Origin: Streptomyces sp. NBC_01446
GTDB taxonomy: Bacteria > Actinomycetota > Actinomycetes > Streptomycetales > Streptomycetaceae
Length of the DNA stretch: 64,000 nucleotides
Assembly (NCBI RefSeq): GCF_026340095.1
Contig: NZ_JAPEPO010000001.1
Location: forward strand, 7,770,501 to 7,834,500
Direction: 5' to 3'
Shown here: one piece after another, positions 49,009 to 56,858 of the stretch
How the letters are laid out: each line of letters begins with the position of its first letter
Numbering within the stretch: the first letter of the stretch is position 1
Notes under the pieces: generated by a model
What the model was told of the DNA's origin: nothing
Database searches by the model: none
The model's input: only the letters and a program-made list of their open reading frames with translations
Made by a program: the position numbers and the translations under genes

Positions 49009-50832
49009 TCAGCCCAGGGCGCGGTCGAGGTTGAAGGCAGCGCTGATGAGGGCGAGGTGGGTGAATGCCTGCGGAAAATTGCCCAGTTGCTCGCCGGTGT
49101 GGCTGATTTCCTCGGCGTAGAGGCCGAGGTGGTTGGCGTAGGTGAGCATCTTCTCGAAGGCCAGGCGGGCTTCGTCCAGGCGTCCGGCGCGGGTGAGCGC
49201 CTCGACGTACCAGAAGGAGCAGATGGAGAAGGTGCCCTCGTCGCCTTCGAGGCCGTCCGGGCTGGCAGCTGGGTCGTAGCGCCAGATCAGGGAGTCGGAG
49301 ACCAGTTCGTTGCCGAGGGCATCGAGGGTCGACAGCCACACCGGGTCGCGGGGTGCGATGAACCTGGTCAGCGGCATCATCAACACCGCCGCGTCCAGCA
49401 CGTCGCCGCCCTCGTATTGGACGAAGGCCTGGCGGGCGGGCGACCAGCCCTTGTCCATGATCCGCCTATAGATCGTGTCCCGCACCGGACCCCAGCGGGC
49501 GAGATTGGCGGGAAGGCCGCGGTGCACGGCGATGCGGATGGCGCGGTCGATGGCCACCCAGCACATGAGCCGGGAGTAGAGGAACTTCTTGCGCCCGCCG
49601 CGGGTCTCCCACACGCCCTCGTCCGGCTGGTCCCAGTGCTCGCAGACCCAGTCCACCAGGACGCACACCCCGCGCCAGTGGCCGCTCGTCAGGGGCTGAG
49701 ACCACATGTCGTAGAGGTACACGGAGTCGATCAGGGCGCCGTAGATGTCGAGCTGCAGTTGGGTGGCGGCGTCGTTGCCGATCCGCACGGGCGCCGAGCC
49801 CCGGTAGCCCTCCAGGTGGGGCAGCTCGCATTCGGGCAGCTCGGAGCGACCATCGATGCCGTACATGATCTGCAGTGGCCCGGACGCTCCGTTCTCACGC
49901 TGGTCGATGTGCTCAGTGAGGAAGTCCATGAACGCCTCGGCCTCGTGGTAGAAGCCGAGCCTGAGCAGCGCGTAGAGGGCGAATGCGGAGTCGCGCACCC
50001 ACGCGTAGCGGTAGTCCCAGTTGCGGCCGCCGCCGATCTGCTCGGGCAGGCTGGTGGTGGGGGCTGCCACGATCGCGCCCGTGGGCACGTAGGTGAGCAG
50101 TTTGAGGGTGAGGGCGGAGCGGTGCACCATCTCCCGCCATCGGCCGCGGTAGCAGGACTGCTGCAGCCAGCGCCGCCAGAAGGCGACCGTGGAGGTGAAC
50201 GCCCGGTCGGCCTCAGCGAGCGGGCAGATGCGCGGTGGAGTCTCGCCGCTGACCCGGTCGAGGGCGAAGACCGCGATCTGCCCCTGAGAGAGTTCGAACT
50301 CCGTCCACACGTCCTTCTCATCGCACTTCATGGGCACCGTGGCGGTCAGTGTCAGTGACAGTGCATCGGAGGCGAACAGGGCAGCATGATCCAGCATGCG
50401 CACGGTGTGCGAGTGGGCGCCGTAGCCGAACCGGGGGGCCACCCGGGCCCGGAACGGGATCGTTCCGCGGACGCACACCACCCGCCGGATCAGCCTGTGG
50501 CGGTCGGCTTCGCCGACGTCCTCCACAGGCATGAAGTCCTGGATCTCTCCCAGTCCGTCCTCGGTGAAGAACCGGGTGATCAGCACATTGGTGTCCGGGA
50601 AGTAGAACTGTTTGGTGGCGGCCGGCACGGCGGGGGACAACTCGAACGCCCCGCCCCGGGTGGCGTCCAGGATGGCCGCGAACACGCTCGGGGAGTCGAA
50701 GGAGGGGCAGCAGTACCAGTCGATGGTCCCGTTGGTACCCACCAGGGCCGCTGTGCGCAGATCCCCGATCAAGCCGTGCTCAGCGATCGGCAGGTACGGG
50801 GCTGACGTGTGCTGTGTCTCTGCTCCGGACAT
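49009..50832 (-). CDS. Glycoside hydrolase family 15 protein (glucoamylase/trehalase type)
   Basis: About 607 residues from ATG 50832 with AGGGAGG eight bases upstream. The N-terminal beta-sandwich has IAEHGLIGDLRTAALVGTNG and TIDWYCCPSFDSPSVFAAIL, typical of bacterial GH15. The (alpha/alpha)6 barrel holds GGGRNWDYRYAWVRDSAFAL, with the general-acid region, and GLEGDEGTFSICSFWYVEAL, with the general-base Glu. Actinobacterial relatives include trehalases and glucodextranase-like enzymes acting on alpha-glucosides; which one cannot be decided. No signal peptide, so probably intracellular. It is downstream of a small peptide gene on the same strand. Confidence 0.92.
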   Translation of the reverse strand: MSGAETQHTSAPYLPIAEHGLIGDLRTAALVGTNGTIDWYCCPSFDSPSVFAAILDATRGGAFELSPAVPAATKQFYFPDTNVLITRFFTEDGLGEIQDFMPVEDVGEADRHRLIRRVVCVRGTIPFRARVAPRFGYGAHSHTVRMLDHAALFASDALSLTLTATVPMKCDEKDVWTEFELSQGQIAVFALDRVSGETPPRICPLAEADRAFTSTVAFWRRWLQQSCYRGRWREMVHRSALTLKLLTYVPTGAIVAAPTTSLPEQIGGGRNWDYRYAWVRDSAFALYALLRLGFYHEAEAFMDFLTEHIDQRENGASGPLQIMYGIDGRSELPECELPHLEGYRGSAPVRIGNDAATQLQLDIYGALIDSVYLYDMWSQPLTSGHWRGVCVLVDWVCEHWDQPDEGVWETRGGRKKFLYSRLMCWVAIDRAIRIAVHRGLPANLARWGPVRDTIYRRIMDKGWSPARQAFVQYEGGDVLDAAVLMMPLTRFIAPRDPVWLSTLDALGNELVSDSLIWRYDPAASPDGLEGDEGTFSICSFWYVEALTRAGRLDEARLAFEKMLTYANHLGLYAEEISHTGEQLGNFPQAFTHLALISAAFNLDRALG

Positions 50833-50890
50833 CGCAGCAGCCTCCCTTTTGATCCTGCCTCTACTGTGGTCCTTCCCGATCGCAGGGGCA

Positions 50891-51055
50891 TCAGAGCGGC
50901 CCGGCGGCGGCCTCGAGCAGCCGGACAAGCGGTGGTCTGCCCTCCGACGAGGTGCCGATGTGCCTGGGCAGGTGACTGACCAGGCACGTGGCGTCGCCGC
51001 ACACCGCCGTTTTGACGGCTTTCATCGCTGCACCAGCTTTACAGGTTTCTGCCAT
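50891..51055 (-). CDS. Small Cys-containing protein (54 residues), unrecognised
   Basis: ATG 51055 is preceded by AGGAGG at ideal distance, so this looks like a real small gene. The product reads MAETCKAGAAMKAVKTAVCG, then DATCLVSHLPRHIGTSSEGR, and ends LVRLLEAAAGPL. It has three cysteines (5, 19 and 24) and a basic, small-residue N-terminal half; there is no membrane helix. It lies 58 bases upstream of the GH15 gene on the same strand and may share its transcript. It resembles no family I can name; a RiPP precursor or small regulatory protein are possibilities only. No RiPP enzyme is adjacent. Confidence 0.45.
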   Translation of the reverse strand: MAETCKAGAAMKAVKTAVCGDATCLVSHLPRHIGTSSEGRPPLVRLLEAAAGPL

Positions 51056-51408
51056 GGCTTCCTCCTGAGGAAGCCTGAGCTGAGGGCATGACCGTCGTGT
51101 CGGGGCTCTCGGAGATCCGGCGGAGAGCCTGATGACCAATCGCTCGGATGACCGGACAGATAGGGGAGTCGCGCAGGCATCGCGTCGGGGGCTTCAGCGT
51201 GATGGGGGGCTTCAGGGAGTTGTTTTCCGGCCGGGAGCTCGCGCTTCCGCAGGCGCGCGTCAGGCGGCGAAAGTACTGACGGGCACCCGCGCAACACGTC
51301 GACGTCCCTGGCGACCGTTATGACGGCGCAACGCTGCTGCTTCACTCGTCCACAAGCGGCGGATCCCCGCCGAGTCCGGCGACGCCAGCGCCGGCATTCC
51401 GACCGGAC

Positions 51409-51612
51409 AACGCCGCCGCGGAGAGTCTGAACGCGACCATGAAGCGCGAGACGCTCCAGGGCCGCAAGCGGTGGAACCGGGCCAGCGAGGCCCGTCTCGC
51501 AGTCTTCCGCTGGGCGACCCGCTACAACACCCGCCGACGGCACTCCCGCCTCGGCCAGATCAGCCCGATCACCTACGAACAGCGATCAACTACGCTGGCC
51601 ACCGCCGCATGA
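51409..51612 (+). pseudogene. IS3-family transposase (OrfB) C-terminal relic
   Basis: The frame reads NAAAESLNATMKRETLQGRK, RWNRASEARLAVFRWATRYN and TRRRHSRLGQISPITYEQRS to a stop at 51612. This is the end of an rve integrase-type IS3 transposase, including the last catalytic Glu (AAESLN). Upstream sequence (51056-51408) gives no continuous transposase, and no terminal repeats are seen. From 51613 to 51852 nothing else is recognised. Confidence 0.7.
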
Positions 51613-51852
51613 CAACCGGTGTCCACGATCACGGGGATCTTCACTCCGATTGCTGAAGCCAGTTGGCATCAGCGCAGGTTGCGAACGTGGCCTAGTGTCA
51701 ACTACCGATCCTGGTCACAGGTGCCGCGTCCGCCGCTGATGCCCCTCGACCGACCCGGGTATCGGCTGTGACACGTACGGGGTCCGGCCCCCACCGCGTG
51801 GGACGTGGCGGGGGCCAAGGCGCCTTCCCGTAAGGGCGTTGGGAGCCCGGCG

Positions 51853-52551
51853 TCAGCCCACCTGCCCGGCCGGCCGCATCGTGATGTGGTTGATGTCCAC
51901 GCCCGCGGGCTGGTTGACGACGAAGACGATCGTGTCCGCGATGTGCTCGGCGGTCATCACCGGCGCCGCTTCGGGGGTACCGCCGCGCTTGTCCCAGAAC
52001 GGCGTGTCCACCACCCCGGGGGCGACGACGGTCACGCCGACCCCGTCCTTGCCGACCAGCAGTCGGGTGTTCTCGGCCAGCGCGTGCGCGGCCCACTTGG
52101 TGACCGAGTACAGGTTTCCGGGCGTGTTGCGCACCCCGGCGACCGAACCGATGATCACGATCCGGCCCTTGGACTCCCTGAGGTGCGGCAGCGTCTCCCG
52201 CACCAGCAGGGCCGGGCCCAGGACGTTGGTGAGGACCATGGCGCGCATGTCCTCGGGGGCGTGGCTCTCCAGGTTGCCCGGCAGCGAGAAACCGGCGTTG
52301 GCGATGACGTTGTCCAGCCGGCCCCACGCGTCCACCACGTGGCGCACGGCGGACGCGACATCGTGCTCGTCGCTGGTGTCGCCGGTGATCGTCAGCAGCC
52401 GCTCGCCCGCTCCGGCCGTAGTGGCGAAGGCGGCCAGCTTCTCCGCGTCACGTCCGGTGACGGCCACGCGGTGGCCCTGCTTGAGCAGGGCGCGGGCGGT
52501 GGCGGCGCCGATTCCGGTCGAGCCACCGGTGATCAGCGTGACGGGTTCCAT
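51853..52551 (-). CDS. Short-chain dehydrogenase/reductase
   Basis: About 232 residues from ATG 52551 with AGGAGG nine bases upstream. Motifs are LITGGSTGIGAATARALLKQ (nucleotide-binding T-G-x3-G-x-G), VTGRDAEKL (the Arg favours NADPH), VIANAGFSLPG (NNAG-equivalent), GRIVIIGSVAGVRNTPGNLY (catalytic Ser) and NLYSVTKWAAHALAEN (YxxxK). This is the classical SDR layout, catalysing a carbonyl/hydroxyl interconversion. The substrate loop gives no specificity. It precedes a mannosyltransferase-like gene on the same strand by position but with separate starts. Confidence 0.92.
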   Translation of the reverse strand: MEPVTLITGGSTGIGAATARALLKQGHRVAVTGRDAEKLAAFATTAGAGERLLTITGDTSDEHDVASAVRHVVDAWGRLDNVIANAGFSLPGNLESHAPEDMRAMVLTNVLGPALLVRETLPHLRESKGRIVIIGSVAGVRNTPGNLYSVTKWAAHALAENTRLLVGKDGVGVTVVAPGVVDTPFWDKRGGTPEAAPVMTAEHIADTIVFVVNQPAGVDINHITMRPAGQVG

Positions 52552-52617
52552 GGGGGCGGCCTCCTCAGTGGTGCGGTCATCGGGGCTCCACCAGGGTACG
52601 GAGTCCATGACTGAGCG

Positions 52618-54081
52618 TCAGGGAAACCGCAAGGGCACCTCTCCGTAACTGGGCCGAGGGGAAGGCTGAAGCCCTGCGTCGCGGGCTCGCTGAGACGTCC
52701 ACGCCACCCACAGCAGGATCGCCAAGCCCCCTAGGACAACACCGACCACATCCGTGACGGTGGGCCCCCGGCCCGACGGCATCACCATGAGAACCAGAAC
52801 GACGACCGCTGTCTTGATCCGGGTGTCCGCCAGCGCGCCCCAAGCGACCGTGGCCAGGGGCACCGCCCCCCACAGCAGATACCAGCCCTGCACGGCGGGA
52901 GCGCACACCACCAAGGCCAACAGTCCCAGGGCCGCAGCGCGTTCGGCACCGAGGCGAGGAGCGCGCGCCAGGAAGTACAAGGCCCCGCAGAGCCCTGCCA
53001 AGGTCCCGAGCGTACGCATCACCGTCACCGGGTCCGGTGTGGTGACCCAGCCGGCCTCGGTCCCGATCCACCTCAGCAACCGGCCGACGTCCGTGGTCAC
53101 CGACATCGGCGTGTACGAGTGGGTCGGTGTGCGGATCGTGTCGAGCCAACCCCAGCCCAGCCCGCAGAGCGCCACCGTCAGCACCAGCGTCCCGACGGCC
53201 GCGAGGAGGATCCCCGCCGCGCGGCCCAGACGTCGCCACCAGCCCGTCTGTCCGGCTACCGCCACCAGGGCGGCGCACCCCAGGGCCACCGCGGCCGGGG
53301 CCTTCACCAACGCGGCGCACGTCAGCACGACAACGCCCAGCACCCATCGTCCGGACCGGCACGCCACAAGACCGGCCATCATCAAGCCGAGCATCAGCGC
53401 CTCGTTGTGCGCCCCGCCCACCAGATGGGCCAGCACCAGCGGATTCAGCGGCGCCGCCCACCAGGCCCCTGAGCCGTCGCCGCCCGCCCGCGTCGCGAGC
53501 CACTGAACCGACCAGGCCAGCAGGGCGAGCCCGGCGAGCGCGGCCACCCGATGGAGTACGACGGCGGCGACCACATGGTGTTCGCCGGTCACGAAGACCA
53601 CGGCCCGGCTCACCAGAACGGACAGGGGTCCGTACGGAGCCGGGGCGTCCTGCCACACCTCCGGGACGTTCGCGGCGAGCGGCCCGCCGAGTGCGGAGGG
53701 GCCCATGTCGTAGACGTTCCAGGAGCGCCCGGCCAGTGCGCCCTGGGCCACGTAGCTGTAGATGTCCATGCTGAACAGCGACGGCGCCGGAAGCAGAGGC
53801 AGCGCCCAGCCGCCCAGCGTGAGCCACTGCCACCGTTTGCTCATCACCGCACCGGCCCGCAGCAGCGTGCCCAACTTCCACCAGGACCACAGCAGCAGAC
53901 CGAGTCCCGCATACGCCGCTGTCGCGCCGATCACCGCGAGCGCGGGCCCCGGGGCTCCCCAGATCCCGTCCGGTACGCCCCGCGGCAGAGCGCCGGCGCC
54001 CCAGGCGCCTGATGAGAGCAGCACGGAACCCCACATGCCGCGTTGTGCCCAGACCCGTGTATCGATTTCCGCCGCTCTCAT
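52618..54081 (-). CDS. MptB-like polyprenol-phosphate-mannose-dependent mannosyltransferase
   Basis: A 487-residue protein with about 12 membrane helices. The GT-C-type features are PSLFSMDIYSYVAQGALAGR after the second helix pair (the acidic D-x-Y-S-Y loop) and YGPLSVLVSRAVVF, then WWAAPLNPLVLAHLVGGAHN (conserved H-N) and LTCAALVKAPAAVALGCAAL. These match the MptB/alpha-(1,6)-mannosyltransferase family that extends lipomannan-like glycans from polyprenyl phosphate-mannose at the membrane. Streptomyces members are widespread, with glycan targets largely unstudied. The ATG at 54081 starts MRAAEIDTRVWAQRGMWG. It is divergent from an MFS gene. Confidence 0.8.
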   Translation of the reverse strand: MRAAEIDTRVWAQRGMWGSVLLSSGAWGAGALPRGVPDGIWGAPGPALAVIGATAAYAGLGLLLWSWWKLGTLLRAGAVMSKRWQWLTLGGWALPLLPAPSLFSMDIYSYVAQGALAGRSWNVYDMGPSALGGPLAANVPEVWQDAPAPYGPLSVLVSRAVVFVTGEHHVVAAVVLHRVAALAGLALLAWSVQWLATRAGGDGSGAWWAAPLNPLVLAHLVGGAHNEALMLGLMMAGLVACRSGRWVLGVVVLTCAALVKAPAAVALGCAALVAVAGQTGWWRRLGRAAGILLAAVGTLVLTVALCGLGWGWLDTIRTPTHSYTPMSVTTDVGRLLRWIGTEAGWVTTPDPVTVMRTLGTLAGLCGALYFLARAPRLGAERAAALGLLALVVCAPAVQGWYLLWGAVPLATVAWGALADTRIKTAVVVLVLMVMPSGRGPTVTDVVGVVLGGLAILLWVAWTSQRARDAGLQPSPRPSYGEVPLRFP

Positions 54082-54312
54082 TCGGTCGAAGGTAGAACGC
54101 TTTGCGGATCACCGCACCCAGCTCCGCCCCAATGGACGGCGAACGCAGGATGTCGCCTGCGCCCGCGGCCGGTCGGGACCACGTCCACAGCTTGGATCAT
54201 GCGACGCGACGGAGTCCACCAGGATGACCAGGATGTGGACGTGCGCACGGGCGAATTCCGGACGGTGCATACGATCCGACGGTACGTCCCCGCACCACAC
54301 CGGAAGGCGCTC

Positions 54313-55797
54313 GTGAGCTCCACCTCCCCCCTGTCCACCAGCACATCTCCGGTGACGCCGTCGGGCACGGTGCTGATCCGCTCCGCGGCCGACGTCTCCG
54401 ATCTGGTCAACTCGGGTGCGGCGCGCGGCCGCCACGCCAAGATGATCGTGATCATCGCGCTCGGCGGCATCTTCCTCGACGCCTACGACCTGAGTTCCCT
54501 GGCCTACGGGCTGCCCGACATCACGAAGCAGTTCGGCCTCAGCTCCACTATGGCCGGCACGGTCACCGCCTCGATCAGCGTCGGTTCGCTCCTCGGCGCT
54601 CTCGTCGGCGGCTGGCTGGTGGACCGCATCGGCCGCTACCGCGTCTTCATGGCGAACATGCTCTTCTTCGTCGCCACCGCGCTGGTGTGCGCTCTCGCGC
54701 AGGACGTGTGGACGCTGATCGCCGCACGCTTCGTGATGGGCATCGGCGTCGGCATGGACATCCCCGTCGCGATCGCGTTCCTCGCCGAGTTCTCCCGGCT
54801 GCACGGCAAGGGCAGCAAGGGCTCCCGCACGGCCGCCTGGTCACCCGCCTGGTACACCGCGACCAGCGGCTGCTACCTCGTGATCATGCTGCTGTACTTC
54901 CTCCTGCCGGACGCCCAGTTGGGCTGGCTGTGGCGGTTCACCGTCGGCTTCGGCGCGGTGCCCGCGCTGCTGGTACTGCTGCTGCGCCGGCGGTACATGA
55001 ACGAGTCCCCGACGTGGGCCGCCGACCAGGGCGACCTGGAAGGCGCGGCGAAGATCCTGCGCCAGTCGTACGGCGTGGACGCGCGCGTCGCCGACGACGC
55101 GCCCAAGGCGGCGTCCCGTCCGCCCCGGACCGGCCTGGGCGCGTACGCACGGCTCTTCACCCCTCCGTACCGCACGCGCACCATCCAGTCGGTGGCGGTC
55201 GGTCTGGCGGAGACCTTCGGCTACAACGCGGTCGCGTTCGGGCTGCCGATCATCATCGCCACGCTGATGACGCAGGGCCCGCTCACCACGATCGCGTCCT
55301 CCTTCGCCCTGAACCTCGTCTTCGCCCTGACCGGTGGGCTGCTCGGCATCCGCTGGGCGTCGACCCGAGGCGCCTGGCCGATGATGACCCTGGGATTCGC
55401 GATCCAGCTCGTCGCCATCACGGTGCTCGCCCTCATCGGGGATCCGTCCGGGACGGCCGTCGTGACGGCGGGCATCCTGATGCTCGGCGCGTTCATGTTC
55501 GCCCAGGGCTTCGGCCCCGGCGCGCACATCATGAGCTACGCCTCGCTGGGCTTTCCGACGTCGATGCGCGGCGTCAGCATCGGCTTCAACCAGGCCGTGC
55601 TGCGCCTCGGTTCGACGCTGACCCTGTTCTTCTTCCCCATCCTCAGCACCGGTCTCGGCACCCACGTCTACTGGGTCATCCTCGCCGCCCCCGTCCTCGG
55701 TCTGATCGCTCTGCTTTCGAAGCGCTGGGAGCCGATCGGCTTCGACGCGGACGCGGAGGAGCGGACGCGGTCCGAGAAGGCGGCAGCCAAGGCCTGA
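54313..55797 (+). CDS. MFS transporter (sugar-porter-like)
   Basis: About 494 residues and 12 membrane helices. The signature loop between helices 2 and 3 is GGWLVDRIGRYRVFMANMLF (G-x-x-x-D-R-x-G-R-R pattern). ARFVMGIGVGMDIPVAIAFL and AEFSRLHGKGSKGSRTAAWS fit the sugar-porter/aromatic-acid group. The second half repeats with AETFGYNAVAFGLPIIIATL. A cytoplasmic loop of about 60 residues splits the halves. GTG 54313 is preceded by GGAAGG; the frame is open to 54043 but without another good start. The substrate is unknown. An MpaB-like gene follows after about 100 bases. Confidence 0.87.
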   Translation: MSSTSPLSTSTSPVTPSGTVLIRSAADVSDLVNSGAARGRHAKMIVIIALGGIFLDAYDLSSLAYGLPDITKQFGLSSTMAGTVTASISVGSLLGALVGGWLVDRIGRYRVFMANMLFFVATALVCALAQDVWTLIAARFVMGIGVGMDIPVAIAFLAEFSRLHGKGSKGSRTAAWSPAWYTATSGCYLVIMLLYFLLPDAQLGWLWRFTVGFGAVPALLVLLLRRRYMNESPTWAADQGDLEGAAKILRQSYGVDARVADDAPKAASRPPRTGLGAYARLFTPPYRTRTIQSVAVGLAETFGYNAVAFGLPIIIATLMTQGPLTTIASSFALNLVFALTGGLLGIRWASTRGAWPMMTLGFAIQLVAITVLALIGDPSGTAVVTAGILMLGAFMFAQGFGPGAHIMSYASLGFPTSMRGVSIGFNQAVLRLGSTLTLFFFPILSTGLGTHVYWVILAAPVLGLIALLSKRWEPIGFDADAEERTRSEKAAAKA

Positions 55798-55901
55798 ACC
55801 CCCGGGGCGAGCGCGTCAACTCACCGGTAGCGTGGTGCTGACGCGTCAAGTGGAGATCCTTGATCGCGCCGGGACCGCTGATGCGAGGGAGAGGCGGCGA
55901 C

Positions 55902-56858
55902 GTGGTGGGCACAGGGACGGAAGAGTGGCCGGGCGATCCCGGGCTTTTCGGGCCCGGATCGGTGACCTGGCAGGTGCACGCGGATCCCATGATGTGGGTT
56001 GCCGGTGTGCGTGCGCTCTACTTTCAGGCGCTCCTTCCGCGGGCCGTGCGCGGCGTCATGCAGAACTCGGACTTCCGCAAGGACGCCTGGGGGAGGCTGA
56101 TGCGGACGGCCGGTTTCGTCGGTACGACCACGTACGGGACCACTGAGGCCGCCGAGCGTGCCGGTGCCCGGGTGCGGAAGATCCACCGTCATCTCAAGGT
56201 CACCGACCCCGACACCGGTGAGCGGTACGGGGTCGACGAGCCGGAACTGCTCCTGTGGGTGCACTGCGCCGAGATCGACTCCTACCTCCACGTCGCGCGC
56301 CGCTCCGGGTTCCGGCTCACGGACGCGCAGGCCGACCAGTACATCGCCGAACACCGCACGAGCGCCCGGCTGGTCGGCCTCGACCCCGCCGACGTGCCCG
56401 GCGACCAGGCCCGACTCGCCGCGTACTTCGAGAGGATGAGGCCCCTGCTCGCCGCCGGTCCGGAGGCCAGGGACGTCGACGACTTCCTGCGCAGGCCACC
56501 CGTCCACCCGCTGCTGATCCCGGCGCGCGCGACACTCTGGATGCGCGTGTCGCAGCTCGCGTACGCCTCTCTGCCGCCGTACGCCCACGAGCTGTACGGC
56601 AGGCCGGCCCCGACACCGGCCGCCGTGACCCGAGGGCTGCGGTTCACCGGCACCGTCCTGCGCTGCGTTCCCGCACGTGTGCGCTGGCAACTCCCGCCGA
56701 AACACATCCTGCGCGCCATGTCACGACTCGGCCCCGGCAGCCGTCCGGCACCGTACAAAATCGGGAGTCGGACGGCCATACTGGACAGGCCGGGGAGGGC
56801 GCAGCGAGGCGACGGGGGCGACAGCGCGAGATGCCGGAGTCGGGGGAGACCAGGCTGA
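55902..56858 (+). CDS. MpaB/DUF2236-family oxygenase-like protein
   Basis: About 318 residues. It opens PGLFGPGSVTWQVHADPMMW (the conserved G-P-x-S-x-x-x-x-v-x-x-d), followed by ALYFQALLPRAVRGVMQNSD and RKIHRHLKVTDPDTGERYGV, then LLLWVHCAEIDSYLHVARRS with the H-x-x-x-x-D-S region of the family. The fungal relative MpaB' performs oxidative cleavage of a farnesyl chain; latex-clearing protein is a distant haem relative. The function here is unknown. GTG 55902 is preferred for the GGGAGAGG upstream; ATG 55881 or TTG 55860 are possible. Its last 28 bases overlap the kinase gene, suggesting a shared transcript. Confidence 0.83.
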   Translation: MVGTGTEEWPGDPGLFGPGSVTWQVHADPMMWVAGVRALYFQALLPRAVRGVMQNSDFRKDAWGRLMRTAGFVGTTTYGTTEAAERAGARVRKIHRHLKVTDPDTGERYGVDEPELLLWVHCAEIDSYLHVARRSGFRLTDAQADQYIAEHRTSARLVGLDPADVPGDQARLAAYFERMRPLLAAGPEARDVDDFLRRPPVHPLLIPARATLWMRVSQLAYASLPPYAHELYGRPAPTPAAVTRGLRFTGTVLRCVPARVRWQLPPKHILRAMSRLGPGSRPAPYKIGSRTAILDRPGRAQRGDGGDSARCRSRGRPG

